Origin: Albugo candida
Taxonomy: Eukaryota; Oomycota; Peronosporomycetes; Albuginales
Assembly: GCA_040437565.1 (NCBI GenBank)
Contig: JBDOQK010000008.1
Coordinates: 186,001-250,000 of the forward strand
Direction of reading: 5' to 3'
Length of the DNA stretch: 64,000 nt
A model generated the notes under the pieces. That model had not been told where the DNA came from. It worked only from the letters and a program-made list of their open reading frames with translations, and did no database searches. Below, piece after piece: positions 50,214 to 63,000 of this stretch. The position numbers were made by a program, and so were the translations under genes. Within the stretch, counting starts at the first letter, position 1. Each line of letters opens with the position of its first letter.

Positions 50214-52820
50214 CTATTGAGTGACCTGTGCTTCTTTCAAAACTCGTAAAGCCTTTTTTGTGTCGCCTTTTTTCACAAGCACATACACCAGCAGCCGTAA
50301 TGACTCACGACATCCGGGGTTCTCTCTTACAGCTCGCGTCACACTGTCCTCTGCTTCTGGTGTCTTCCCTTGTAATAGTAGTGTCGTTGCGTTATTCACA
50401 TGAACACCCACACGGGCCTGAGATACCTACATAATAGAATTGTAGCATTTGATTCCAGAGTTGCATCTCGAATACCGTGGAAAATCGTACCTGAATTCCC
50501 TCCTCTCTAGCATACTCATCAGCCAGTGCCATAATATCACTTGAGCTATGAAGGATTTCCGTCGCCTCTGCAGCTCTTGAAAGCATGCAGAGAGCTTCAG
50601 TTGCATACATTACCGACAAGTAGCGATTGGCTTTAGAACATGTTCGTATACATAACATCTCTTTCGCATGTTTCAACGCAAGTCTGGGCTCATTCAAGCA
50701 CAGGTAGACATACGACAAATTGACCAATGCTTTTTGTCTCAACAGATCTAAAGCGCCCTGACTTATTGTCTCCATTTCTGTGGTTCCTCCTGCATTCCTC
50801 AGAGCTGTTTCTGAAGCAGTTCCATTTCTACAAGTTCGTACTAGTCGATTGTATAGAACCAAAACGTTACGGAAGCACTTGGCTGCGAATGATAGATTCA
50901 TCCTAGGTGTTTCTTCAACAAGCACCGTCAGTCTAGTATGGGTGAAAGTATGCAGAGCAGTCATACCTTCAGAGTTGGAGGTATCTGACGCTGTAGAAGG
51001 TGATCCTGGGATCGAATTTGATCTTGGCTTTGAATCAAAAACTTTTTCGCTGTGCACGCGCGTGGGAAGAATCACACGTCGATGTGATCCAGAGCCGATT
51101 ATACCTTCAATCAGCGCACTACGATTATCGGCAGTGTTGAATGCCTTTTGATGCTTTGCGAACGCGCGGGTACAGCATTCTCCCATTCGAAGCCATAATT
51201 TCGGCCGATTGTAAAATAAATTTGACGACATGTACAAACATCGAAACGCTAGAGCATGATCCCCTCTTAAAAGTAGCTGGACGCCGTTGTTGTATAATAT
51301 TTCATACTGGGAAGAGTTCTACGAAAACGCGATCAGAAGACATCCGCTGAGTATTTTGATGAGCTAAATACCGCTGTAGCCATGGAGTGATTGGAAATGT
51401 CCGCATTATATTCTTTAGCGGTATATGCCAAAGCTCGTGCGAAAAAAGAGCGTGCAGCACGACGCTGCCCTAATTGAAAATGAAGACATCCCATGTTGTT
51501 GAGAAAAATACTTTCGTCGACAGCATCACGTGAACACGATGCCAAGAGCTTGATGCATTTCTTGTAGTTTTTTCGCAAATATTCGAGATTGGCTTTAAGA
51601 AAAAGCGCAGTAGCATTTTGGACATCAAGAACTGATGAATTGCCTGGTATATGCATCGCATGTTTGTCATTTATGTCTTCCGAATCAGCTTCCCTGAATG
51701 TCTTTATCTCCTTCTGAAATATCTCCAATGCTGACTTCATCTCTTTCTTCACCGCTTTCAGTTTGCTTTGTAGCAACAACAGCTTTGCTCGATACAGATG
51801 TAGACGAAACTTGAACTCAACCACAATCAAAGTGTTCGTTTCCTTCCGCTTCTCTGAATCCAGCGAATTTGTACTGCTATGCCCACTGGATGTTGTGATA
51901 TTGGAGGAAGAGATTCCAGTGACTGCATTGGAATAATTTAACGTTGATGGTAGCGTGGAGTTCTGCGATGCGTTTGAGATCATGCTAGTCTCTGGCGACA
52001 TCCCTGGCTGCTCGCTTCCATGGTTTGGAATCATCCCTGTATGTAGCTTCTCAAGGTAAGCCATCACCGTTTGAGCATTTTTTAAGCTTCTCTGACGCTC
52101 CAGTTCGCTTGTCACACATCCTCGACTAGTATGGAGGACGATGTCGAGATAAAGAAAGCAAACATGCATTGCAAGCTTCTTATCTAGCATCACAATAGAA
52201 TGAACTAGACCTTCCAGGATATTCCTGGCAGATGCAAATTCTTTCTGAATGAATAATGCTGCTGCCAAATTATATCGAATGAAAAAAGCCTCTCGCTCTT
52301 TGTCGACATCTAACATAAGATCCACTGTACTATTTCCATTCATTGGCGCCTTTACCGTAGAGCCAGTAACGGTATCTAGGACATGATCTGTCGACGGTTC
52401 CAAGTATGCCTCCATTGCGCCAGTCGGCATCGCTAAGGAGCCTTTTACGTTGAATTTACCATCTTGAGTCTGATGGCTTTCTGTCGCATTCTCTACCAAC
52501 GCTTTCATCAATCCTCGTAGCTCGCACTCAAACTCTTTCGTGTTTGATCGCCCAGACACGAAATGTGCTACTGCCAAATTATGCTGCACTTTAAAGTCCC
52601 TTTCGGGTGCAATTTCGCTGACCAATTTGTCCAGCGCATCGATAGCTTCCGCGTATTTCCCGGCACTACACAACAGCTGCATAAGAATATAAACAACCTT
52701 TTTGGAAACGAGACTGTGTGCGTTGCATGATCGTTTTTTGCATTCTTACTTGAATTTTTGTTGTGCGCGATGCGCTAATGAGAATTTGTTCGTTTTACCA
52801 CGCGGGAGCGATCCAGACAT
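50214..52820 (-). CDS. CNOT10: CCR4-NOT complex subunit 10
   Basis: Four exons (52820-52750, 52665-51372, 51318-50491, 50426-50214) encode 801 residues, near the 744 of human CNOT10. The short first exon supplies MSGSLPRGKTNKFSLAHRAQ and joins to NAGKYAEAIDALDKL, a typical TPR start. Family blocks are ILYNNGVQLLLRGDHALAF, then RPKLWLRMGECC and ALKHAKEML. The last exon has VGVHVNNATTLLLQGKTPEA and ends KALRVLKEAQVTQ, like the end of animal CNOT10. The protein is a TPR superhelix that, with CNOT11, docks on the CNOT1 N-terminus in the deadenylase complex that starts mRNA decay. A serine-rich insert (about 225-275) is not conserved. The first exon is only 71 nt and easily missed. Confidence 0.9.
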
Positions 52821-53267
52821 GATGCATATACGTGTGCACTATCTGAAGCGGAATTGGAAAATGAGGAGGGAAAGATGAGAAATAAACGTCAAAAGAGTTT
52901 CCTTACATCAAATTTGTGGGCTTCTCGTCGCAACCAACGCCAAAAAATACCAAAAGCCCTGATTGCTCTAAAGTTAGGTGGAGCACNNNNNNNNNNNNNN
53001 NNNNNNNNNNNNNNNNNNNNNNNNNNNNNNNNNNNNNNNNNNNNNNNNNNNNNNNNNNNNNNNNNNNNNNNNNNNNNNNNNNNNNNGTCAGGTGGGATCG
53101 GTGGATTGGCTGTAAGAAGTAAATGTCGATAGTGTTTCATGGAATTGTTGCGAAAATGAATGGAACAGTTTGTTTTTTATGGCTTATCAATTCTAGCTAG
53201 CAGAATACAAGTCGCACGGGAAGCGATTCGAAAGAACATAACATTATTTCACAGAAATCAATAGCTC
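52821..53267. other. Intergenic region with a 100 N gap
   Basis: It lies between the CNOT10 start and the end of the TKL kinase. The N run is at 52987-53086. The flanks do not repeat each other, so sequence may be missing. The short open frames running into the N run are not credible genes. Confidence 0.6.
52987..53086. other. Assembly gap (100 N)
   Basis: Exactly 100 N with no repeat on either side; unknown true length. Confidence 0.99.
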
Positions 53268-54934
53268 TCAGTCCGTATACTTTGTAACATGATGAACGCC
53301 GAGTTCTTCAGGAGATACGGTCAAGCCTGAATCTATTTCGTCATTTGCTCCATCGTTCTAAAGATGGCAGAAAGCGCCGTTAGAGGGTGCGAATTCGCAA
53401 ATTAAGATCACATTCACATACCGCTCGTAATAACGTTTCTTTTCGTACGTTATCCTCCAAATATTCGACAATTTCTTCAAAGGTAGGACGAATCGATTGA
53501 TCATCGGATGTGCATCGTTCATACAATTCTCGAACACTCTTCATGCAATTTGAGCTGAGAGACGGCCGTAGATTCTCGTACGCTACCATGTGCATCAAGG
53601 TACTTCCAGAAACCTTTTTATTCCGAGCACCGCGAGCTTTTATATCATGATATGGGATTTTTCTCGTGTCCAGTTCGGACAAAACTGTTGCGATAATATA
53701 GAGAGTCAATAAACCGCTTCTCAGCAGAAAACAGTACGACGGCATACCTATTCCAAAACTATAAACATCAGCTTTTTCTGTGTATCGCTCTCCTCGGATC
53801 ATTTCTGGAGGCAACCATAATGGTGTGCCCGTGACGCTCATGGTCTCATCCATCGACTTTTCTCGACTCAATCCAAAGTCGCTCACCTTGGTCACCCATG
53901 TCGAGCTCACCAAGATATTCATACTTTTCAAGTCACGATGTATTATCGGTGGATTCATGCTGTGTAGATATGCCATTCCTCTCGATGTGGCGATGGTCAT
54001 TCCAAGAATTGGTTCGGCCCAAGTGAGTTTGTTTTTCGGATTTCGTAATACTGCAAACAGATCTCCTCGTTCTAAATATTCTGTAACAAAACAACTGAAC
54101 AAATCGAAAGTGAGTCATCAGGTCTGATCACAAGTGCAAGAGAAAGATGCTTACATATTGGAGTATGAATTCCAGCTTGCACCAATAAACTATTATTCAG
54201 ATACAATGAAATGGACTGGTCAGTTTTCTGAATGGAATGACATATCGATAAATCCTTACTTGGACAATGCTAGGATGTCGAAGGTTCATCATTAGCTGTA
54301 TCTCTTCACCAAACATTCTCAAGTTCTCCTCGTTGATTTTACCGCGTAACATCCGTTTCACGACAACAGGAGTCCCACAATATGTCCCTTTGATGACTTC
54401 ACCGAAAGCGCCGGCTCCAATGATTTTGTCTAATTTCAGGTCATGAAAATTGATGCTGGCCATGCGTAATCCATTTTGTGTTTCTAGAATTGATTCGACA
54501 ACATTCTTTTCACGATCTTTGAAGTCTTGAAAGTCTACAGTATTTCTCATTTGGTGCATAGCTTCTGAGGTGATTTGTGCCTCTGAGCCTGAGGAATGCT
54601 TTCGATGCTCTGGAGATGCTGATGGAGCTAGTGGTTCTCTACTTTTTCCATGATTATCAGACCCATTTCTTGTCCGACGAGAAGGCTCGCGTTTTCCAGG
54701 ATTGTCACGGCGGTGACGATCACGATCATTAGACCCATGTCCATTTCGATCCTTACCAGAGCGGTCAGCAGTCTGTTGTGCACGTGACTTGGATGAGCCA
54801 TCATGCCGATTGCTTGATTGTTGTGGTCGACGAGGTTCACTTGGCGTTCGATTCGGCACTACGGTCTCCACATTAATGGGCTGATTCATTGGATTTCGGT
54901 TGCCCGATTTGGAACGTGAAGCACATGCACCCAT
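53268..54934 (-). CDS. TKL-type protein kinase with N-myristoylation/palmitoylation motif
   Basis: Five exons (54934-54260, 54189-54155, 54094-53748, 53684-53422, 53357-53268) give 469 residues. The start at 54934 is preferred to one 15 codons upstream because it yields MGACASRSKSGNRNP: Gly2 with Ser at position 6 is a classic N-myristoylation site, and Cys4 could be palmitoylated. A 130-residue basic, polar, disordered linker follows. The kinase domain has LDKIIGAGAFGEVIKGTYC, VVVKRM (VAxK position), FIGASW, HRDLKSMNILV, SDFGLS, PPEM and DVYSFGI, and ends near FEEIVEYLED. It therefore appears catalytically complete and of TKL type. Membrane anchoring is inferred from the N-terminus. The 35 nt second exon shows how finely these genes are split. 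Confidence 0.88.
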
Positions 54935-55557
54935 TGTTCTGTTGTCTGTTTGATAGCTGGCTTGTATCTGGGGACACAAGTAGCGAAATGGTTCAAGTCT
55001 TGCAGTAAAAGCACAATGTTTAACCTCGTACGTGGCTTTGTGGCGGCTTTTCTTGCAAAATGTATGCTGGAGCTTACCGGTACTGGAAGAGAGCTCAAGA
55101 GAGTCAAAAGGTTTTGGTCAAGTTAAATGGAAAAACTGACTTGATGCTATAGTTAGCAAAACATAGAACAGTGACATTACTTCTGACCGACAAATACGTG
55201 GATGTTAGTGGAGCCTTTGCGGGCAATTTGCCCCAACAGGTTTTTTTTAGAAAACACCTTTACATGACACGTTTTGGTGTGGAATAAAGCGCTTATACGT
55301 TTTCAGAAACAGAATGTATCGCACTGTCACTTGTATGTAGTTCAGTGTATGCGTTGTTTTGACGAGGTATGCGAGCATGAAGGTTTAGTAAAGGGATATC
55401 CAAAGACATAGGGTGATTATTGGTAATGGAAGGGTGGGAATGCAAAAGCCTTACAAAACGTGTAGTAACAGTCTATCGCGTTGTACCCACGGGAAGGAAT
55501 GATGGTAAATTGAGCTTTTTGAAGTGATTTTCTGACTGACTGCTACAAAGCCATTGC

Positions 55558-55650
55558 GCGTCTATTAAGCTTACTTTTGATTGCCTGACTGTGCATCTAT
55601 TAAGCTTATTTTTGATTGCCTGACTGTGCATCTATCTTATTTTCGCTGTG
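55558..55650. repeat. 35 bp tandem repeat, about 2.5 copies
   Basis: The unit GCRTCTATTAAGCTTAYTTT continues with TGATTGCCTGACTGT. Unit 1 is 55558-55592, unit 2 is 55593-55627, and a partial third begins at 55628 before diverging. Copies one and two differ at two positions. It could be a minisatellite or a set of regulatory sites; nothing in the sequence decides. Confidence 0.85.
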
Positions 55651-56464
55651 CGTCGACGACGAGCAAAGAGTCATCTATTGGCAATAACACCGCATTGCAA
55701 TTGCATGTATTACTTATATGAGAGTTCTGATAATTCTGTCCCTTACATGTTGTCATCAGTATGTTGCTAGACACCTAATCAGCTGAGCTTCGAATAATTC
55801 GATCGTGCTTTCGAACTTTTCAATTAGGAACGCAGTTTGACAGATTTCCATATACGAACAAGTTTGTTAGACAAAATGCGCTGTTGGCTACGGCGAAGCC
55901 AATTACCAATTACTCAGCTCAACTTCCACTGGCTGGCATGCACTCAGATTCGCCGTAATATCGTGGACGCCACCTAGTATCTGAATGGAAAAGTCATCAT
56001 GGGTATGCTGAATTTATCGGCTAGTCATTGCTGATCGATTTGAGATGAAGTGTGGCTATAGACCTAGTATACTGATCCGGAAGTGTCAAGGCGATGGTTT
56101 TGCCGATTTCTTAATACTCCGATGATAATGATTGCCAAAACCACGATACAAAACTTTCTCAGTATACTAAAGATATGGCCAGTGACCAAAATTCACTGAC
56201 GACTCCACCGATATCATAAGGAGAAGAGTCCTTATCGCTTTCTTCATCTATCATCATCTATTATAGGTGATTAGTGCGCAAGTTGTCGCTCACCAGACGG
56301 ACCTTTAACGTGCGCTTAGGTAGACTTCGACGTAAACGGCGCCTTCGCGCTACGAATTCATGTCCTGGCGGCTCTGTCGGACAATACACATCGAGTGCAA
56401 GGTTGTTGCAATAAGTACTTGCTTTACACCCTTTTGGTATGGGTCGTTGACATGCACATCCTTC

Positions 56465-56650
56465 TCAGAATACTTTCTTAAAGTGACAAATCCTGTAGGT
56501 CGGCTCCTTCACATTTTGTCTACAGCATTGCACGTCGCTCATCAAGATTGCATTCTCAAGTCCATAGATTGCGTCTCGGTTTGCTTGGATAGGTAGACAA
56601 AAGATGATGAAGAATGCGATGATAATAATACTACGGATGGGATATACCAT
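56465..56650 (-). CDS. Possible small secreted protein fragment
   Basis: A 61-codon frame with a clear hydrophobic N-terminus (MVYPIRSIIIIAFFIIFCLP) followed by a Cys-containing tail (SDVQCCRQNVKEPTYRICH). The signal-peptide shape suggests a small secreted protein, a class frequent in plant pathogens. The end is uncertain: a GTGAAG at the QN position and an AG near 56440 could splice the tail to another frame. No family is recognised and the frame may be chance. Confidence 0.3.
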   Translation of the reverse strand: MVYPIRSIIIIAFFIIFCLPIQANRDAIYGLENAILMSDVQCCRQNVKEPTYRICHFKKVF

Positions 56651-57058
56651 ACTTTCTATCCAAGTTTTTGTGCAATTGCTCGATTTCTCCCATTGCCTTA
56701 GACATCACAAACTTCTTCCTCGCAGCAATCGAAGAACCGCTTTCTAGCAGCAACGAGATAAATTTCCTTGCGAATACTGCTCCTGACAAAAAGGTGACGT
56801 AAGAAGCGAAATCAGCACGGAGACGTTTCTTTTATCTTCAACGAAAATCTACTTATCAAAGTGAAAGGTCCTACGAGCTCACAGTATACTTCATGTTCCT
56901 TTACGAACGTCTGAGCTGCAAAATCAAAGAAGACCTCGTTTATAACACGGCTGTGTGTATCCCGTAGGTTGTCTCGCATCTAGTGTTAAGTTCGGATTTC
57001 AAGGGAACGAAAAATTGAGTCCATTGATACGCTCGCTGCTCAGTCGAATTCTTCGATA

Positions 57059-60000
57059 ATGTCTCCCCCAAATCCCTCAGCATACGATGAAGCAAACTTT
57101 CATTTCGACGAAGATAGACCTCCTGGTGAATTACCCAATAAAGATATTACGATGCAGCATTACGGGCATCAAGAAACAAGTATTCTCCAAGAACGTAGTC
57201 GACATTGGGATAAACTGAATGCAAAGCGATACGGCGATAAGCGACGATTCGGCTTTGTGGAATCAGTAAAGGATGATATGCCTCCCGAACACGTACGAAA
57301 AATCATCAAAGATCATGGCGATATGAGCTCTAAGAAATTCCGTCACGACAAAAGAGTGTATTTAGGCGCTCTCAAATACGTCCCACACGCTGTGTTCAAG
57401 CTGCTGGAAAACATGCCGATGCCCTGGCAACAGGCCAAAGACGTCAAGATCTTGTACCACATCACTGGAGCAATCACATTTGTCAATGAGATTCCTTGGG
57501 TTATAGAACCCGTTTACATCGCTCAATGGGGAACAATGTGGATCATGATGAGAAGAGAAAAGCGAGATCGTCGTCACTTTAAACGAATGCGATTTCCTCC
57601 CTTTGATGATGAAGAGCCTCCTCTCGACTATGGGGACAATCTGCTCGATGTTGAACCTTCAGAGCCAATTGTGATGGAATTGGATGAAGAAGATGATGAA
57701 GCAGTAATCAATTGGCTGTACGAACCAAAACCTCTGATTGATTCTCCGTACTTGAATGGTCCCAGTTACCGCAAGTGGAAACTTCCCGTTCCCATAATGG
57801 CCAATTTGTATCGCTTAGCAGGGCAACTGATGAGTGACTTGAATGATCCGAATTACGAATTTCTCTTTGACAAGAAATCGTTTTTCACCGCTAAAGCATT
57901 AAACGTCTCTATTCCCGGTGGTCCGAAATTTGAGCCGCTGTATCGTGATTTGGAGGAAGAAGATGAAGACTGGAATGAATTCAATGACGTCAATAAAATC
58001 ATCATCCGACATCAGATTCGGACCGAGTATAAAGTTGCATTCCCGTTCTTGTACAATAGTCGACCGCGATCGGTACATATCCAGCCATATCACACTCCTG
58101 CACTGTGTTACGTGAAGGCTGAGGACCCGGATTTGCCAGCGTTTTATTTCGATCCCATCGTGAATCCTATTTCCAATTTTCGAGTAAATCGGAATAAGAA
58201 AAAAGATGTGAAAGCAATGGAACAGCAGGACGCAGAAGAAGGCGGGGAGGAAGAAGTATTCCAAGTTCCTGCTGGCTTCGCACCGCTTTTAGCCGAGGAA
58301 CCTCTATACAACAGTAACACTGCAAATGGCATCTCATTGTATTGGGCACCAAGACCATTCAATCTTCGCACGGGTCGAACACGAAGAGCTTTCGATGTCC
58401 CACTTGTCAATAAATGGTTCCAAGAGCATTGTCCTCCTGGTCAGCCGGTCAAAGTGCGAGTCAGCTACCAAAAGCTTCTGAAATGCTGGGTTTTGAACGC
58501 ATTGCATCACCGCAGACCTAAAGCGCTAAATAAAAAATATCTGCTCAAGTCGCTCAAATCAACAAAGTTCTTTCAAAGTACCGAGCTCGAGTGGGTTGAG
58601 GCTGGTCTTCAGGTGTGTCGTCAAGGATACAATATGCTCAATCTCTTGATACATCGCAAAAATCTCAATTACTTGCATTTGGACTACAATTTCAATTTGA
58701 AACCAATCAAGACATTGACGACCAAAGAGCGTAAAAAGTCTCGTTTCGGAAACGCGTTCCATCTCACTCGTGAGATTTTACGGCTCACAAAGCTGATTGT
58801 CGATGCCCATGTTCAGTATCGCCTTGGTAATGTCGACGCCTTCCAGCTTGCTGACGGATTACAATACATATTTGCTCATGTTGGCCAACTCACCGGCATG
58901 TATCGATACAAGTATCGTTTGATGCGTCAAATACGAATGTGTAAAGATTTGAAGCATTTGATATACTATCGATTCAACACTGGACCTGTGGGTAAAGGAC
59001 CAGGGTGTGGATTTTGGGCTCCTGGATGGCGAGTATGGCTATTTTTCCTAAGAGGCATTGTTCCACTTCTTGAACGATGGCTCGGTAATCTCTTGGCTCG
59101 TCAATTTGAAGGCCGGCATTCCAAAGGCATCGCGAAAACCGTTACCAAACAACGTGTGGAGTCTCACTATGACTTGGAACTTCGTGCTGCCGTGATGCAT
59201 GACATTTTGGACATGATGCCCGAAGGTGTAAAAGCCAATAAAGCAAGAATCATTCTTCAGCACTTGAGCGAAGCTTGGCGGTGCTGGAAAGCAAATATTC
59301 CATGGAAAGTTCCTGGACTACCCGCACCAGTGGAAAATATGATCTTGCGTTATGTCAAATCAAAAGCCGACTGGTGGACGAATGTTGCACACTACAATCG
59401 CGAACGTATCAAAAGAGGTGCAACGGTCGACAAAACGGTCTGCAAGAAGAATCTTGGACGGCTCACACGTCTCTGGCTCAAAGCAGAGCAGGAACGTCAG
59501 CACAATTACCTCAANNNNNNNNNNNNNNNNNNNNNNNNNNNNNNNNNNNNNNNNNNNNNNNNNNNNNNNNNNNNNNNNNNNNNNNNNNNNNNNNNNNNNN
59601 NNNNNNNNNNNNNNATGGCTCGGTAATCTCTTGGCTCGTCAATTTGAAGGCCGGCATTCCAAAGGCATCGCGAAAACCGTTACCAAACAACGTGTGGAGT
59701 CTCACTATGACTTGGAACTTCGTGCTGCCGTGATGCATGACATTTTGGACATGATGCCCGAAGGTGTAAAAGCCAATAAAGCAAGAATCATTCTTCAGCA
59801 CTTGAGCGAAGCTTGGCGGTGCTGGAAAGCAAATATTCCATGGAAAGTTCCTGGACTACCCGCACCAGTGGAAAATATGATCTTGCGTTATGTCAAATCA
59901 AAAGCCGACTGGTGGACGAATGTTGCACACTACAATCGCGAACGTATCAAAAGAGGTGCAACGGTCGACAAAACGGTCTGCAAGAAGAATCTTGGACGGC

Positions 60001-63000
60001 TCACACGTCTCTGGCTCAAAGCAGAGCAGGAACGTCAGCACAATTACCTCAAAGATGGTCCGTACGTTTCTCCCGAGGAAGCAGTTGCCATCTATACAAC
60101 CACGGTCCATTGGCTCGAGAGTCGCAAGTTTGCACCGATTCCTTTCCCTCCATTATCGTACAAACACGACACCAAATTGCTCATTTTGGCATTGGAACGA
60201 TTGAAGGAGAATTACGCGGTCAATAGCCGACTTAATCAATCACATCGTGAGGAATTGGGTCTCATTGAGCAAGCGTACGACAATCCACACGAAGCACTTT
60301 CACGTATCAAACGACATTTACTCACTCAACGCGCTTTCAAAGAAGTTGGCATCGACTTTATGGATCTATACAGCCACTTGATTCCTGTGTACGATGTCGA
60401 GCCACTCGAGAAGATAACGGATGCGTATCTCGATCAGTATCTTTGGTATGAGGCGGATAAGCGTCATCTCTTCCCTTCCTGGATCAAACCAAGCGACTCG
60501 GAACCACCTCCTTTGCTGGTGTACAAGTGGTGCCAAGGCGTCAACAACTTGCATCAAATATGGGATACTTCTGAAGAGAAATGCGTGGTTATGCTCGAAT
60601 CCAAATTGGAAAAAGTGTACGAAAAAATCGACTTGACTCTACTCAATCGTTTGTTGAGACTCATTGTCGATCACAACATTGCTGACTACATGACAGCCAA
60701 GAATAATATCGTGATTGCCTACAAGGATATGATGCACACCAATTCGTACGGACTCATTCGTGGCCTTCAGTTTGGCTCGTTCATATTCCAGTACTATGGT
60801 CTCGTCCTTGATCTCTTACTGCTTGGATTGACTCGTGCTTCTGAGCTTGCCGGTCCTCCAGAATTACCGAATGAGTATTTATCGTTTAAAGATACAGCCA
60901 CAGAGATACGTCATCCGATTCGACTATACACTCGATACATTGGCCAAATATTTGTTCTCTTCCAGTTTGACGCTGAAGATTCTCGTGATCTGATTCAGCG
61001 ATATTTGACCGAGCATCCAGACCCAAATAATGAGAACGTTGTCGGCTATAACAATAAGAAATGCTGGCCACGAGATGCACGTATGCGCTTGATGAAACAT
61101 GATGTCAATTTGGGCCGAGCCACATTTTGGGATATGAAGAATCGATTGCCGCGATCGCTCACGACACTTGACTGGGAAAACAGCTTTGTCTCTATCTACA
61201 GTAAAGACAATCCAAACTTGCTGTTCAGTATGAGTGGGTTTGAAGTGCGTGTTTTGCCCAAGATCCGAGCTAACGAGGATACGTTCACGCACAAAGATGG
61301 CGTGTGGATTCTTCAGAATGATACGACAAAAGAGAGAACCGCACAAGCGTACCTCCGAGTAGACGACGAGTCAATGCGCTCGTTTGAGAATCGTATTCGT
61401 CAAATTCTGATGTCGTCAGGAAGCACAACCTTCACCAAAATCGCGAATAAATGGAATTCGGCATTGATTGGTCTCATGACATACTTTCGAGAATCAGTGG
61501 TCCAAACGCAAGAACTACTCGATCTGCTTGTCAAGTGCGAAAACAAGATACAAACTCGGATCAAAATTGGTCTCAACTCGAAAATGCCGTCTCGTTTTCC
61601 ACCGGTTGTTTTCTACACACCAAAAGAATTGGGCGGATTGGGAATGCTTTCAATGGGTCATGTCTTAATCCCACAATCAGATCTTCGATACTCAAAACAA
61701 ACGGATGGTGGTGTGACGCATTTTCGATCTGGAATGTCACACGAAGAAGATCAGCTGATTCCAAACTTGTTTCGATACATTCAGCCGTGGGAGTCTGAAT
61801 TTATTGATTCTCAGCGAGTTTGGGCCGAATATGCTCTCAAACGGCAGGAAGCAAATGCTCAGAATCGTCGACTAACGCTGGAAGATTTGGAAGATTCGTG
61901 GGATCGTGGGATCCCTCGTATCAACACGCTCTTCCAGAAAGATCGACACACGTTGGCGTATGATAAAGGCTGGCGAATGCGCACCGACTTTAAGCGATAT
62001 CAACTGCTGCGTCAGAATCCGTTCTGGTGGACACATCAGCGCCATGACGGGAAATTATGGAATCTCAACAATTATCGAACGGATATGATTCAGGCGCTGG
62101 GCGGTGTTGAAGGCATTTTGGAGCACACACTATTCAAAGGAACTTACTTTCCAACATGGGAAGGCCTGTTTTGGGAAAAAGCATCAGGATTCGAGGAAAG
62201 CATGAAGTATAAAAAGCTTACAAACGCGCAGCGTTCAGGTCTGAATCAGATCCCAAATCGTCGATTCACATTGTGGTGGTCTCCAACAATCAATCGAGCA
62301 AATGTGTACGTGGGATTTCAGGTTCAATTGGATCTGACTGGAATCTTCATGCATGGTAAAATACCGACTTTGAAGATTTCGCTGATCCAAATATTCCGAG
62401 CTCACTTGTGGCAGAAGATCCATGAGTCTCTGGTAATGGATTTGTGTCAAGTTTTTGATCAGGAGCTGGATGCTTTGGAGATTGAAAACGTTCAAAAAGA
62501 AACCATTCATCCTCGAAAATCGTACAAAATGAATTCCTCGTGTGCAGATATTCTTCTGTTTGCTGCATATAAATGGCAGATGAGTCGACCGTCCTTGCTA
62601 CACGATACGAAAGATAGCTTTGACGGGTCAACGAACGGCACAAAGTATTGGATTGACGTACAGCTTCGTTGGGGAGATTTCGACTCACACGATGTAGAAC
62701 GTTACGCTCGAGCGAAATTCTTGGATTATACCACTGACAACATGACTATATATCCGTCCCCGACCGGTGTGCTGTTGGCAGTAGATTTGGCCTACAATCT
62801 GTACAGCGGGTACGGCAACTGGTTCCCTGGAGGAAAGCCTCTTTTGCAGCAAGCGATGGCTAAAATCATGAAAGCCAATCCAGCGTTATACGTATTGCGC
62901 GAACGTATCCGTAAAGGTCTCCAACTGTACTCTTCCGAGCCGACTGAACCATATTTGTCGAGTCAAAACTATGGAGAGCTATTTTCAAATCAGATCATTT

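Larger units (their letters stand above)
54935..57058. other. Gene-free stretch (about 2.1 kb) upstream of PRP8
   Basis: Between the kinase start and the PRP8 start. It contains a 35 bp tandem repeat (see 55558-55650) and one weak secreted-type ORF (56465-56650). Otherwise I see no coding pattern, RNA gene or mobile-element remnant. The length is unusual beside the 80-500 bp spacing elsewhere. Confidence 0.6.

Noticed and set aside
59275-60226. Plus-strand ORFs of 100-150 codons in other frames around the PRP8 gap.
   Set aside because: They overlap strongly conserved PRP8 codons in the wrong frame and are shadows.
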